Shown here: positions 1 to 9,080 of the stretch, piece by piece
Position numbering within the stretch: the stretch's first letter is position 1
How the letters are laid out: each line of letters starts with the position of its first letter
Source: Methanobacterium bryantii
GTDB lineage: Archaea > Methanobacteriota > Methanobacteria > Methanobacteriales > Methanobacteriaceae
Length of the DNA stretch: 45,605 nucleotides
Assembly (NCBI RefSeq): GCF_002287175.1
Contig: NZ_LMVM01000006.1
Span: 1 to 45,605 of the forward strand
Direction: 5' to 3'
Translations under genes and position numbers: made by a program
The notes under the pieces: model-generated
Database searches by the model: none
What the model was told of the DNA's origin: nothing
Seen by the model: the letters and a program-made list of their open reading frames with translations, nothing else

Positions 1-2
1 AT

Positions 3-287
3 CGGTTTAATTCTCCAACAGATGTAGCTAAGGCATGGGGTGAAGAAAGAAGAGGTGAATACGCTGAACGCAGTACTGGAACCCGTCGCGGTGGAATAAC
101 TTCAGAGATAGAAAAGTCTTTAAAAGGTATTAATTTCCCTGCAAATAAACAGGATCTAGTTCAGCAGGCTAAAAAGAATAATGCAAGTCAAAATGTCGTG
201 CAGGCTATAGAAAAGTTACCTGAAGACAAATTTAAGTCGCCCACAGATGTAGCTAAGGCATGGGGTGAAGAAAGAAGAGGAATGTAA
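3..287 (+). CDS. DUF2795 repeat protein, C-terminal part (5' end outside window)
   Basis: An open frame enters from the left edge and ends at TAA 285-287, giving 94 residues. The visible part holds the tail of one repeat unit and one complete unit. The segment SPTDVAKAWGEERRG occurs twice, at the start of the window and at the C-terminus. The complete unit, with INFPANKQDLVQQAKKNN followed by a helical 'VVQAIEKLPEDKF' stretch, matches my memory of DUF2795, a small helical domain of unknown function often found in tandem in bacteria and methanogens. The linker between units is rich in Arg, Gly, Ser and Thr. The start and total number of units cannot be seen. Confidence 0.7.
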   Translation, partial: RFNSPTDVAKAWGEERRGEYAERSTGTRRGGITSEIEKSLKGINFPANKQDLVQQAKKNNASQNVVQAIEKLPEDKFKSPTDVAKAWGEERRGM

Positions 288-330
288 TTTTATTTAATAA
301 TTTCTTTTTTTTAAATAATTTAATGGATTT

Positions 331-1119
331 TTAGTGGATCCACGGTAAAATTAAAATAAGTCCAGAATATAATAAAGCTCCTGTAAAAAAAGATATAGGC
401 TTGCCTGTTCCTGAGTTAGGTACCTCATCCTTAATTACATTAAATAAAACAGCGCCTGCAATAAATGCTAACAATACGTACGCCTCTGATGTCCGTTCTG
501 GAAATAATATTGATAAAGACCACCCCAATAGTGGCATCAGTGCCAGTAAATAACGCCCGTATTTTACGTAAAGCGCACCGTAATGTTCTTCCATAGATCG
601 GTCTGAAATAAGAAAATGCAGTGAAAGTGCTATTGTATAAATTATAATCCCCAGACCTGTGGTTAAAATCTCAAATCGCAGGGAGTAACATATTATCATG
701 CTTACAACTGCAGTTAAACCTATATGGAGGAAAAATATGTTTCTAGAAGCATTTGTTTCTTCTAAAGATTTTGCTGTTTGCTGTGCTTTGTAACCCCTTG
801 ATTTTAATGCTAGATATTCCAGTATAAAGAACACTAAAAATCCAATAAATGCCACTCCAAAAATTGCTTTTTCTAGAAATATCATTATTAATGGGCTGTT
901 ACCAAGAATGGCATGGATATGTGGGTCTGCATTTTCAATTAGTGGCAATAAATCTAAAAATACATATGCAGAAGCTACACCTCCAGAAAATGATAGTATC
1001 CTCTTTTTGTAATGTTTTGAAAATCCGTAAATTTTGGGTGAACTCAAGTGGACAAATACAAAAACCAATGCTACAATTAATGCCAGTAAAACTATCTGCA
1101 ATTCTGAAGCCATAAACAA
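331..1119 (-). CDS. Multi-pass membrane protein, weakly ZIP-like
   Basis: A 262-residue protein with about eight hydrophobic segments, starting near residues 8-25. A charged loop at about 110-125 separates two membrane blocks. The N-terminal 'SGGVASAYVFLDLLPLIE' and the C-terminal 'KDEVPNSGTGKPISFFTGA' recall the ZIP metal-transporter fold, where a similar C-terminal KDE-P segment is common. However, I do not see the paired His motif of helices 4 and 5 that defines working ZIP transporters. It may be a divergent relative or an unrelated integral membrane protein. It reads away from the genes to its right. No partner gene is apparent. Confidence 0.6.
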   Translation of the reverse strand: MFMASELQIVLLALIVALVFVFVHLSSPKIYGFSKHYKKRILSFSGGVASAYVFLDLLPLIENADPHIHAILGNSPLIMIFLEKAIFGVAFIGFLVFFILEYLALKSRGYKAQQTAKSLEETNASRNIFFLHIGLTAVVSMIICYSLRFEILTTGLGIIIYTIALSLHFLISDRSMEEHYGALYVKYGRYLLALMPLLGWSLSILFPERTSEAYVLLAFIAGAVLFNVIKDEVPNSGTGKPISFFTGALLYSGLILILPWIH

Positions 1120-1375
1120 TACTTCCAGTTATTTATGCCATGCATGGATTTTATTCCTTTTAACAGGATACCAGTTCACAGGATAACTGGTTAAAAATCC
1201 TAAACTCATGCTGCATCATGAACCAGTAAATGGGAAATTTCTTATGAGTTTAGATCATGCATGTGGTAAAAAAGAAATGATTAATAATTTAAGGTTCGTT
1301 AACGGTTAAATTAGTTGAATAATGGTAAAATCGCTGGTAGGTTTAGATCTATGATTTACACTCAAATTATATTAA

Positions 1376-1465
1376 TTACCAAACGCCAAGTAAACGGAGT
1401 ATTATTATAATGACTATTATAACTATTAGCCAGTATAATATAGAATATTGCCCTTTATCATCCAT
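1376..1465 (-). CDS. 29-residue single-pass membrane microprotein
   Basis: ATG at 1463-1465 is preceded on the minus strand by an AGGTGAT ribosome site about 7 bases upstream, and the frame closes at TAA 1376-1378. The peptide begins MDDKGQYSILYW, continues as an almost pure Ile/Val/Leu helix (about residues 8-24) and ends RLLGVW. This is a short charged head, one membrane helix and an Arg/Trp interfacial end. The good ribosome site and sensible topology argue for a real gene. The function is unknown. It lies 62 bases downstream of the PRC-barrel gene on the same strand and could be co-transcribed with it. Confidence 0.6.
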   Translation of the reverse strand: MDDKGQYSILYWLIVIIVIIIILRLLGVW

Positions 1466-1527
1466 TTTTAATCACCTTCTATTATTTAGGTAGATATGAT
1501 ACAATGCTTAATTATTACTTTTAAACG

Positions 1528-1761
1528 CTATCTGGAAAGAGATCCTCTCAAAACTATTTTGTCTCCTACGGAGTCTACGTTAGTATATGATACAACTTTT
1601 TTATCTCCAAGTCCCATTTTGCTTGCATCTCCTCCTTCAGTAATGACCAGAGATTCAACTTTGTCAGATTCTGGATTCATTTTTACGTCGCGTATCGTTC
1701 CAATTCTATTTCCAGAATCATCTACAACTTCTTTTCCTTTTAATTCGTCAGATATTTTCAT
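1528..1761 (-). CDS. PRC-barrel domain protein
   Basis: A single-domain protein of 77 residues with the PRC-barrel pattern: 'LKGKEVVDDSGNRIGTIRDVKM' followed by a beta-rich half ending with 'VVSYTNVDSVGDKIVL'. Stand-alone archaeal PRC-barrels of this size are common in methanogens. Related domains occur in photosynthetic reaction centre H subunits and in the RNA-processing protein RimM, and recent work links archaeal ones to cell division. Which role applies here cannot be read from the sequence. The ATG has an AAGGTGATAAT ribosome site just upstream. The 29-residue membrane peptide follows on the same strand. Confidence 0.85.
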   Translation of the reverse strand: MKISDELKGKEVVDDSGNRIGTIRDVKMNPESDKVESLVITEGGDASKMGLGDKKVVSYTNVDSVGDKIVLRGSLSR

Positions 1762-2188
1762 ATTATCACCTTTTTAAACTGTTTGAATTAGGTCATTGTG
1801 GCTTTTTAGGCTATTATTATTATAAACTTAAATATTATTATTACTTTCTGTCGAGGAATTTTAATATATAAATGTTTGATTATAATCCAAAAGTAGTGAT
1901 AATAATTTGTTATTAAAATAAAATGGTCGTTTAATTTTATAATATATTGAAATTAACTATTTATTATTCATTATTTAATAATTTAACCTAAATTAGCGTG
2001 AATAATATTTAGTTTATTGGATTAAAATAAAAGAAATTAGATTGATAGAACATTAATTAAATTTATTTTTTCATTAATAATTTATTTGATATTTATGAAG
2101 ATAGACTTTAAATCATTATATTTTAATAACAATACTAACATAATTAATAAAATAAATATATTGAGAAATGTTAAAATGGAGGATAAAA
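1762..2188. other. AT-rich divergent intergenic region
   Basis: About 430 bases between the minus-strand PRC-barrel gene and the plus-strand cupredoxin. It is very AT-rich with several TATA-like stretches, as expected for two divergent promoters. I see no further gene, repeat or convincing hairpin. Confidence 0.5.
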
Positions 2189-2626
2189 GTGTATAGAAAA
2201 ACAAATAGGGGACTTCTGGCATTGATTATAATTATAATCATTATAATCGTGGCCGGTGTATATCTTTATTATGCACAGAGTTATAATCCTAATGTACAAA
2301 CAGGTATGAATAATTCAACTAACCAGAGTCTTGTAAACAACACTTCTATAGGAAATAACAGTACAAATGTGACTTCTGCTGCAACTACAATTTCTATCGG
2401 GAATATGGCATTTAATCCTAATAAGATTACAGTAAAGTCAGGTACTAATGTTCAATGGATAAATAATGATAACACACAGCATCAAATAGTGAGTGACACT
2501 GGAGCATTCCAGAGTACTATATTAAATCCTGGCGATAGTTATAACTTCTTCTTCGCTAAAACGGGTATTTACGGCTATCATGATGCATTAAATTCTACCA
2601 TAACGGGAACTATAATAGTTCAGTGA
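2189..2626 (+). CDS. Membrane-anchored cupredoxin-like protein
   Basis: 145 residues from a GTG start at 2189. That start is preferred over ATG 2168 because GGAGG (2178-2182) lies 6 bases upstream of the GTG, inside the longer reading. Order: basic N-terminus, an Ile-rich membrane helix (about residues 8-28), an Asn/Ser/Thr-rich extracellular linker with many N-x-S/T sequons, then a cupredoxin domain (about 65-145) with 'MAFNPNKITVKSGTNVQWIN', the ligand-like His of NTQHQIV and the closing 'YHDALNSTITGTIIV'. The usual second site (Cys-x-x-His and Met) is absent: only His remains in YGYHDALN. It is probably an extracytoplasmic protein with an atypical or lost copper centre. Confidence 0.8.
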   Translation: MYRKTNRGLLALIIIIIIIIVAGVYLYYAQSYNPNVQTGMNNSTNQSLVNNTSIGNNSTNVTSAATTISIGNMAFNPNKITVKSGTNVQWINNDNTQHQIVSDTGAFQSTILNPGDSYNFFFAKTGIYGYHDALNSTITGTIIVQ

Positions 2627-2715
2627 AAATAAATAATAAACTGCTAAGATTACTCTTTCATTTATTTTTTATAACTTAAATATTAAGTATAAGTTTTATC
2701 TTTAATTTATGGGGT

Positions 2716-5142
2716 CTACTTATATACATCGACTCCTTCTCGGCTCAGAAGCTTGTAGAAGCGAACTTTTATGGTATCAATTATGAAAAATGCAGTTAAA
2801 GCCTCTGCCCAAATAATACCTGCTAAAAACCAGCCCATGGCAGGCAACAGTATTCCATAAACTGTGATCAGCGTGGCTATTGTTTGTGTACCTAAAATGG
2901 CTATAAATAGTGGCAGTGCGGGTTTAATCTCCCAGAAGTGGCCCTTTGTTCTGACCATAAAAACAGTTAAATGACCTGCAACCGAGAGTTTAAGATAAAT
3001 AAAAGATTGAAGAACTGGAAGAGATAATTTTAATATGTTAATTCCAAGATAAAGGACAAAGAATGATTCTATAACTCCTAAAACTCCAAGAAAAGTAGCT
3101 ATGCCTAATATAATTCTTAAATCCCATTTTTCTGGCTCATTTGAATATTTTACATTATCGTAAGCGATTGTCATAATTGGTGCATCATTTAGCAGTGCTA
3201 ATAAAACTATCATCAAAGCTGTAATTGGGTAAAACTGGAATATTAGGATAGATAATGTAATGAAAAATAAAACCCTGATGGTTTCTGTTATCCTGTAAAT
3301 AGAATAATTGTTCATCCTCTGGAAAATTTTGCGGCTTTGTTTTATGGAATCTATTATTACGGAAATTCCAGGTTGGGTAAAGACAATTGAAGCAGCTGAT
3401 TTCGCAGCATCTGTTGCTCCTGCTACTGCAATTCCTACATTGGCTTTTTTAAGTGCAGGAGAGTCGTTAACACCATCTCCAGTCATACCTACAATATGTC
3501 CTTTATCCTGAAGTAATTCAACTATATGATATTTATGTTCTGGGAAAACCTCTGCAAACCCGTCTGTTTCCTCAACAATTTTTTCTGCTTTTCTATCTGT
3601 TTTATCGACAAAGTCTTTAGGAATAATGATGTTAGTTCCAAGATTAACCTCTCTAGAGATCTCTTTTGCAATTGCAACATGGTCTCCAGTCACCATTTTT
3701 ACATCTACTCCCATTGATTCAGCGGTTTTTATGGTTTCCGCTGAATCGTCACGTGGGGGGTCGTAGAGCCCGAAAAGACCAACATACTTCCATTTTTCGG
3801 ATTCATCTGTTTTTGCGACACCCAATGCCCGGTATCCTTTTCTGGCAAAATCATTTACAAATTTATTCATTTTATCTTCAAATTTTTTATCTTTCTCTGC
3901 AAGAGATAAAATTACCTGAGTTGCGCCTTTGGAAACTTTAAATTGTTTATTTTCTACTGTTTTTATTGAAGCTTCAGTACGTTTTGAAACGGGATCAAAT
4001 GGCTTGAATTTAGTTATTTTATATCCTTCGGCTGAGTGTTCTTTAGTTTTGGATAGCACCGCAACATCTATGGGGTCCTTGCTGTCTTTTTGTGTTGCAA
4101 GACTGCCGTATAAAAGTACATCTTCTTCATTAAATTCTCCAAATGTTTTTATTTCTCCAAGTTTTAATTCATTTTTAGTGATTGTACCTGTTTTGTCGGC
4201 ACATAAAATATCTACACCTGCCATTTCTTCGATGGCTACTAATTTACTTACTATTGCTTCTTTTTTGGCCAGAACTACAGCACCTACTGCCATTGTAACC
4301 GAGAGAACTGCGGGTAAAGCCACTGGAATGGAGGCAACAATAAGGACAAGTGCAAACTGGAGGGTGGTGAATAAACTTTCATGGCGGAACAGGGAAGCAA
4401 TAAAAATAATTGTCACCATGATTACAGCCAGTATAATTAAATAATCACCAATTTTAATCACTGTTTTTTGAAGGAGACTCTTAGTTTTGGCCTTTTCCAC
4501 CAGCTGGGCAGTTTTCCCAAAATAAGTATTTAATCCAGTTGCAGTCACCAGAGCGTTTGTTTCTCCTTGATTCACCACTGAACCAGAGTAAGCTACATCT
4601 GAAGATTTTTTTTCAGTAGGAAGCGATTCCCCAGTTAATGCAGATTCATCGGCTGAAATACCATCCATTATTTTTGAATCTGCAGGGATAATATCTCCCG
4701 AACCTATATGGATAATATCCCCTGGAACAAGTTCTTTAGCAGATATTTCCTGCCATTTACCATCGCGCAGCACCCTTGCTTTTAATGCTAGTTTTTCTTT
4801 AAGTAATTCGATTGCATTATCTGCTTTGTGCTCCTGCCAGAATCCTACAACGGCATTTAAAGCCAGCAGTGTAGATATTATCCCTAAATCTGCCCAATGT
4901 TGAATTAAAGCAGATAAAATAATTGCTACTTCTATAAGCCAGGGCATTGGTCCCCAAAAATATTTAAGAAATTTAACAATAGGATTAATTTTTTTTTCAG
5001 AGATTTCATTGGGACCGTATTCTTGGAACCTTTTTTGGGCTTCAGAGGATGAAATTCCTTTTTTGCTTGAAGATAATTTTTTAAATAATTCTTCAAATGA
5101 ACTTTTTTTCGCTTCTTCTGCGCTTATAATTATTTTATCCAT
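2716..5142 (-). CDS. P-type proton-pumping ATPase (P3A, plasma-membrane type)
   Basis: 808 residues, the usual length for archaeal P3A pumps. It couples ATP hydrolysis to cation export, probably protons. All catalytic marks are present: TGES (170-173) in the actuator, DKTGT with phosphorylated Asp316, the KGA nucleotide-binding Lys near 405, MVTGD (483-487) and GDGVND (555-560). Membrane helices follow the P-type plan: two near 60-105, two near 233-290 and six after about 625. The M6 motif 'LLNDAPIMTIAYD' contains the Asp that is the proton-binding residue in plant and yeast H+-ATPases. There is no long C-terminal regulatory tail. It is transcribed alone. Confidence 0.92.
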   Translation of the reverse strand: MDKIIISAEEAKKSSFEELFKKLSSSKKGISSSEAQKRFQEYGPNEISEKKINPIVKFLKYFWGPMPWLIEVAIILSALIQHWADLGIISTLLALNAVVGFWQEHKADNAIELLKEKLALKARVLRDGKWQEISAKELVPGDIIHIGSGDIIPADSKIMDGISADESALTGESLPTEKKSSDVAYSGSVVNQGETNALVTATGLNTYFGKTAQLVEKAKTKSLLQKTVIKIGDYLIILAVIMVTIIFIASLFRHESLFTTLQFALVLIVASIPVALPAVLSVTMAVGAVVLAKKEAIVSKLVAIEEMAGVDILCADKTGTITKNELKLGEIKTFGEFNEEDVLLYGSLATQKDSKDPIDVAVLSKTKEHSAEGYKITKFKPFDPVSKRTEASIKTVENKQFKVSKGATQVILSLAEKDKKFEDKMNKFVNDFARKGYRALGVAKTDESEKWKYVGLFGLYDPPRDDSAETIKTAESMGVDVKMVTGDHVAIAKEISREVNLGTNIIIPKDFVDKTDRKAEKIVEETDGFAEVFPEHKYHIVELLQDKGHIVGMTGDGVNDSPALKKANVGIAVAGATDAAKSAASIVFTQPGISVIIDSIKQSRKIFQRMNNYSIYRITETIRVLFFITLSILIFQFYPITALMIVLLALLNDAPIMTIAYDNVKYSNEPEKWDLRIILGIATFLGVLGVIESFFVLYLGINILKLSLPVLQSFIYLKLSVAGHLTVFMVRTKGHFWEIKPALPLFIAILGTQTIATLITVYGILLPAMGWFLAGIIWAEALTAFFIIDTIKVRFYKLLSREGVDVYK

Positions 5143-5505
5143 AATAATGCCTTTAAATTTATTTATATGTATAAATCATGTGTGAATTATGGATATAATC
5201 AAGTTTAGGCGGATTTATAAATTAATATTATAAAATATCAATTTAAATCTTTATTTTATATTTAAATTAAAGTAGTTAGCTGTAATTTTTAAAGAAGTTA
5301 ATTAAACTACATATATTATTATTAACAATATAATATATGGTGCTTATTGTTAAAAAGACTGCACATATGATGCTTAAAACCAAAAAGTTTATATACTATT
5401 AACTATAAGTTATTATAGTAACTCAAGTTAACTAAAATATAATTCATAGTTAAAATTAATTCTAATTAAATAAAATCAGTATTATCAAATAAAAAGAGGT
5501 AAAAT
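5143..5505. promoter_or_regulatory. Divergent promoter region for the P-type ATPase and cdc48
   Basis: A 363-base AT-rich gap between divergent genes. For the plus strand, an A-rich BRE and TATA box (AAAAAGTTTATATACT, 5382-5397) stand about 110 bases ahead of the cdc48 ATG, predicting a long 5' leader of about 85 nt. AAAAAGAGGT at 5491-5500 is the ribosome site. No other gene is visible. Confidence 0.6.
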
Positions 5506-7704
5506 ATGGCTGATAAAGAAATGAAACTAAAAGTTGCAGAAGCAATTTCGCAGTCAGACGTTGGTAGATCAATTGCGAGAATTGACCCGGCATGTATGCA
5601 GGAACTAGGTCTTATAGATGGAGACATAGTAGAAATTGAAGGAAAGAAGATAACAGCAGCAATAGCAGCATCATCTCAATCAGACATTGGTTTAGGCATA
5701 ATAAGGATTGATGGACACATAAGAAAAAATGTAGGCGCTTCAATCGGCGAAGAAATAACTGTAACACGTGCAGATACAAAGGATGCTGAAAAAGTGGTAT
5801 TAGCACCTGTAGATCAGCAAATAATGGTCAAGGGAGATGTGAGAGCGGCATTTGCAGGAAGAGTTTTGACTAAAGGAGATATAATTGTATCTGGCTTTAG
5901 ACAACCAGCAACAACCATGCGGGGAAGTCTTTTTGATGAGTTCTTCAGGGATGCTGGAATGAACATGTCCCCCATGGGCGAAATAAAACTTGCAGTAGTC
6001 TCAACAAAACCTAAGGGAGTAGTCAAAGTCACTCAAATGACTGATGTTGAAATTCAACCAAATCCTGTGGATGTCTCTAAGCTCGAAGGGGTTAAAAACA
6101 TCGTGGACGTCACCTATGAAGATATAGGCGGCCTTAAAGATGAAGTTAAAAAAGTAAGGGAAATGATAGAAATCCCACTTAAAAGGCCAGAACTATTCGA
6201 AAGACTGGGAATATCACCTCCTAAAGGTGTACTGATGCATGGCCCTCCTGGAACTGGTAAAACATTACTTGCAAAGGCAGTTGCAAATGAAAGCGATGCT
6301 CACTTCATAGCTATTAACGGGCCTGAGATCATGAGCAAATATGTAGGCGGCTCTGAAGAAAGGCTCAGGGAAATATTTGAAGAAGCAGAAGAAAATTCCC
6401 CATCTATAGTGTTTATAGATGAGCTGGATGCGATTGCACCAAAACGTGAGGAAGTCACAGGCGAAGTTGAGCGCAGGACAGTAGCACAGCTTTTAACACT
6501 CATGGACGGCCTTAAATCTAGAGGACAGGTTGTTGTAATTGGTGCAACCAACAGAGTAGATTCTATAGACCAGGCGCTTAGAAGACCTGGAAGATTCGAC
6601 AGGGAAATTGAAATAGGAGTCCCTGACAAAGATGGAAGGCTGGAAGTACTTCAAATACACACTAGAGGAATGCCTTTAAATGAAGATGTTGACTTAGAAA
6701 AAATTGCAGAAGTTACACATGGATTTGTAGGTGCAGACCTGGAATCCCTTGCTAAAGAATCTGCAATGAGAGTTCTAAGAAGAATTCTTCCAGAAGTAAA
6801 GGCAGATGAAGAAATTCCAAAAGAAGTTCTTCAGAAAATGGTTGTCAATGAAGCTGACTTTAGAGCAGCTTTAAAAGAAATTCAACCATCAGCGCTTCGT
6901 GAAGTCCTTGTACAGGTTCCGGATATCAAATGGGATGATATAGGTGGCCTTGAAAAGGCAAAACAGGAATTAAGAGAAGCTGTGGAATGGCCGCTTAAAT
7001 ATCCTGAGAAATTCGAAAAATTTGGAGTTAAACCACCTAAAGGAGTCCTTATATATGGTCCTCCTGGAACTGGTAAGACCTTACTTGCAAAGGCTGTTGC
7101 AAACGAAAGTGATTCTAATTTCATCGCAATAAAAGGTCCTGAACTTCTATCTAAATGGGTTGGTGAATCTGAAAAAGGTGTAAGGGAAGTTTTCAGAAGG
7201 GCAAGACAAACAGCTCCTACTGTAATATTCTTCGATGAAATAGATTCCATTGCATCTACAAGAAGTGGAGGAAGTACTGATTCTGGAGTTACTCAAAGAG
7301 TTGTAAATCAGCTTCTAACTGAAATTGACGGAATGGAAGAACTGCAGGATGTTGCAATTATTGCAGCTACAAACAGGATAGATATAATGGATCCAGCTTT
7401 ACTTAGACCTGGAAGATTCGACAGGCATGTTAAAGTTGATGAGCCCAATGAAGAAACAAGACTTGCAATATTTAAAGTCCATACCCATGATATGCCAATT
7501 GCAGGAGATGTGGACTTGAAGTATCTAGCTAAAAATACAGCAGGATATGTTGGTGCTGATATAGAAGCTGTATGCCGTGAAGCGGCCATGCTGACACTCA
7601 GACATGACATGGAATCTGAAGATATTAAGATGAAATACTTCAAAAAAGCTATGAAAAAAGTCAAAAAGGACGAAAAAGACGTTGAATTAGTGCAGTATCA
7701 CTAA
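5506..7704 (+). CDS. Cdc48/VAT-type AAA ATPase (p97 homologue)
   Basis: 732 residues. An N-domain (about 1-185: double-psi barrel, then the Cdc48-type second subdomain) is followed by two AAA modules. The first has Walker A GPPGTGKT (246-253) and Walker B FIDELD (303-308). The second has Walker A at 518-525 and Walker B FFDEID (575-580), and both have arginine-finger regions (LRRPGRFDR and LLRPGRFDR). The hexamer unfolds proteins and feeds the proteasome in archaea. The C-terminus (VELVQYH) is close to, but does not match, the hydrophobic-Tyr-X tail used for docking to the 20S proteasome. The AGAGGT site 5 bases before the ATG fixes the start. Confidence 0.96.
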   Translation: MADKEMKLKVAEAISQSDVGRSIARIDPACMQELGLIDGDIVEIEGKKITAAIAASSQSDIGLGIIRIDGHIRKNVGASIGEEITVTRADTKDAEKVVLAPVDQQIMVKGDVRAAFAGRVLTKGDIIVSGFRQPATTMRGSLFDEFFRDAGMNMSPMGEIKLAVVSTKPKGVVKVTQMTDVEIQPNPVDVSKLEGVKNIVDVTYEDIGGLKDEVKKVREMIEIPLKRPELFERLGISPPKGVLMHGPPGTGKTLLAKAVANESDAHFIAINGPEIMSKYVGGSEERLREIFEEAEENSPSIVFIDELDAIAPKREEVTGEVERRTVAQLLTLMDGLKSRGQVVVIGATNRVDSIDQALRRPGRFDREIEIGVPDKDGRLEVLQIHTRGMPLNEDVDLEKIAEVTHGFVGADLESLAKESAMRVLRRILPEVKADEEIPKEVLQKMVVNEADFRAALKEIQPSALREVLVQVPDIKWDDIGGLEKAKQELREAVEWPLKYPEKFEKFGVKPPKGVLIYGPPGTGKTLLAKAVANESDSNFIAIKGPELLSKWVGESEKGVREVFRRARQTAPTVIFFDEIDSIASTRSGGSTDSGVTQRVVNQLLTEIDGMEELQDVAIIAATNRIDIMDPALLRPGRFDRHVKVDEPNEETRLAIFKVHTHDMPIAGDVDLKYLAKNTAGYVGADIEAVCREAAMLTLRHDMESEDIKMKYFKKAMKKVKKDEKDVELVQYH

Positions 7705-7715
7705 TACTGCTTATT

Positions 7716-7736
7716 GGAAGTTAAAAATTAACTTCC
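7716..7736 (+). terminator. Hairpin terminator after cdc48
   Basis: GGAAGTTAA (7716-7724), loop AAA, TTAACTTCC (7728-7736): a perfect 9-bp stem followed directly by the T-rich stretch TCTTTATTTTT, twelve bases after the cdc48 stop codon. Confidence 0.7.
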
Positions 7737-7919
7737 TCTTTATTTTTAAGTTTTAAAATGCAATTTATTTTAAATTAATGATTTGATATTTAACCCTATT
7801 TTTAATTAAATAAAAAGTAGTTTGTTATAATTTAGTTATTCAGTGATTTTAATAATTAACCGAATTATTTTAATTAAATAAAAGTAATTTTGATATAATC
7901 TTTTAATAGATTAAGTGAT

Positions 7920-8384
7920 TTACTTATTCAGATCCGCTTTAGATATCTTTCGTATTGTTTTTGGAATTCGTGAATATGTTTCTAAGACCTCATCTTCGAT
8001 GTATTTTTTAAGGTCTTCAATCTGGAGTATATAATCATCGATCATGTCTATAACTTCTTTATAGGGACTAAGGTTATTTTCACGCTCTTTTTCCAGTTTT
8101 TTTCTTTTTTCTGCAGTGCTTAGTTCTTTCCCTTTACCAAATATACCAAGAACTTTAGGTTTCTCTATTATTGAATCATCTAAAAACATATTTCTTATAG
8201 TTCTCATATCTTGAGATACATTATGCTTTAGTTTTGAAACATCACTTTGAAGTCTATTTAGTTTAACCAGTGTTGTTCTTGCTTCAAAATCGGTGGATAA
8301 ATTCAGATCAGACTCTTCAATGTACATTCCCTGAAGTTGCTCATAATATACTCCTGGATCCAGAATTTCTTCATGATTCTCCAT
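7920..8384 (-). CDS. Uncharacterised coiled-coil protein
   Basis: 154 residues, charged and mostly helical, with heptad-like stretches (about 45-75, 'LVKLNRLQSDVSKLKHNV', and about 105-140). A short glycine-rich turn 'LGIFGKGKEL' sits in the middle. I recognise no family, and there is no signal peptide or membrane segment. No ribosome site precedes the ATG. A TATA box (about 8405-8418, minus strand TTTATATAATG) lies roughly 27 bases upstream, so the mRNA is probably leaderless. Its stop codon is about 180 bases from the cdc48 terminator, in convergent orientation. Confidence 0.65.
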   Translation of the reverse strand: MENHEEILDPGVYYEQLQGMYIEESDLNLSTDFEARTTLVKLNRLQSDVSKLKHNVSQDMRTIRNMFLDDSIIEKPKVLGIFGKGKELSTAEKRKKLEKERENNLSPYKEVIDMIDDYILQIEDLKKYIEDEVLETYSRIPKTIRKISKADLNK

Positions 8385-8504
8385 GTTTAAAATTAGAAAG
8401 AATCATTATATAAATATTGTTAATAACTAGCCAATTATACTGCATAATATAAAATATTACTAATTTTAACATGTTCTTTAATAATTATTCAGTAAATTTC
8501 CTCC

Positions 8505-8912
8505 GGCATGTAAAAATCTATGATTTTTGTATTTGTTGCATTTTCTTTAGCTGTCAAAATTTACAATTTTGACGCCCTGAAAACCATAGTTAGAGAAAAA
8601 TGCGTAGCATTTTTCTATACGTAAAAAATCTACGATTTTTTAAGGTTTTCCTGAACCGCAAAACGTAGCTTTCAAAAACCGCGGGTTTTTGATGTTTGCG
8701 AAGCTTTGATTCGCAACCGCAAAACGAAGTTTTGCATGCCCCAAAATTCTTCGAATTTTAAGGGTTTTGCAGGCGACAAATCAAAGCATTCGAAAATTTC
8801 CAATTTTCGATGCATGCAAAATTCTACGAATTTTGCTGTTACGAAATTGAAAATATTCGTAAACATAGAAAATCGTAGATTTTCTAAAGATTTGTCAGCT
8901 TCGATTTTCAAA
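8505..8912. repeat. Hairpin array A: nested 3-nt-loop palindromes
   Basis: About twelve short palindromes with 7-10 bp arms and mostly 3-base loops lie almost end to end. Examples are GTCAAAATT/TAC/AATTTTGAC, AGAAAAATGC/GTA/GCATTTTTCT, TCAAAAACC/GCG/GGTTTTTGA, CGAAAATT/TCC/AATTTTCG, GCAAAATTC/TAC/GAATTTTGC and AGAAAATC/GTA/GATTTTCT. Two longer-range stems enclose groups of them: CTGAAAACC (about 8577) with GGTTTTCCTG (about 8643), and GACAAATC (about 8775) with GATTTGTC (about 8890). Linkers such as GCATGC and AAAGC recur. It fills most of the 695-base gap before ahcY and contains no credible gene. Confidence 0.85.
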
Positions 8913-9080
8913 TACCTAAAATTTATAAGTTTAAAAAGTACGTCATTCATTATAATACTAAAGTAAGTTTAAATATAATTGATTATATATGTTTAGATTG
9001 GAAAATTCATATAATATAATAAAATAGCTAATTTTAAGCTTTATTTTAAGCACGACCAATTTTAGCATTAGGGTGAAAAA

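Noticed and set aside
7685..7704. HbYX proteasome-docking tail on Cdc48
   Set aside because: The end is VQYH; the residue before Tyr is Gln, not hydrophobic, so the motif is not met.
8505..8912. CRISPR array
   Set aside because: There is no constant repeat with regular spacers. Units differ in sequence and are individually palindromic, and no cas genes occur in the window.
8672..8966. Open frames of 86-92 residues on both strands within array A
   Set aside because: They are made of the palindromic repeat itself, exist on both strands because of the symmetry, lack ribosome sites and have odd composition.
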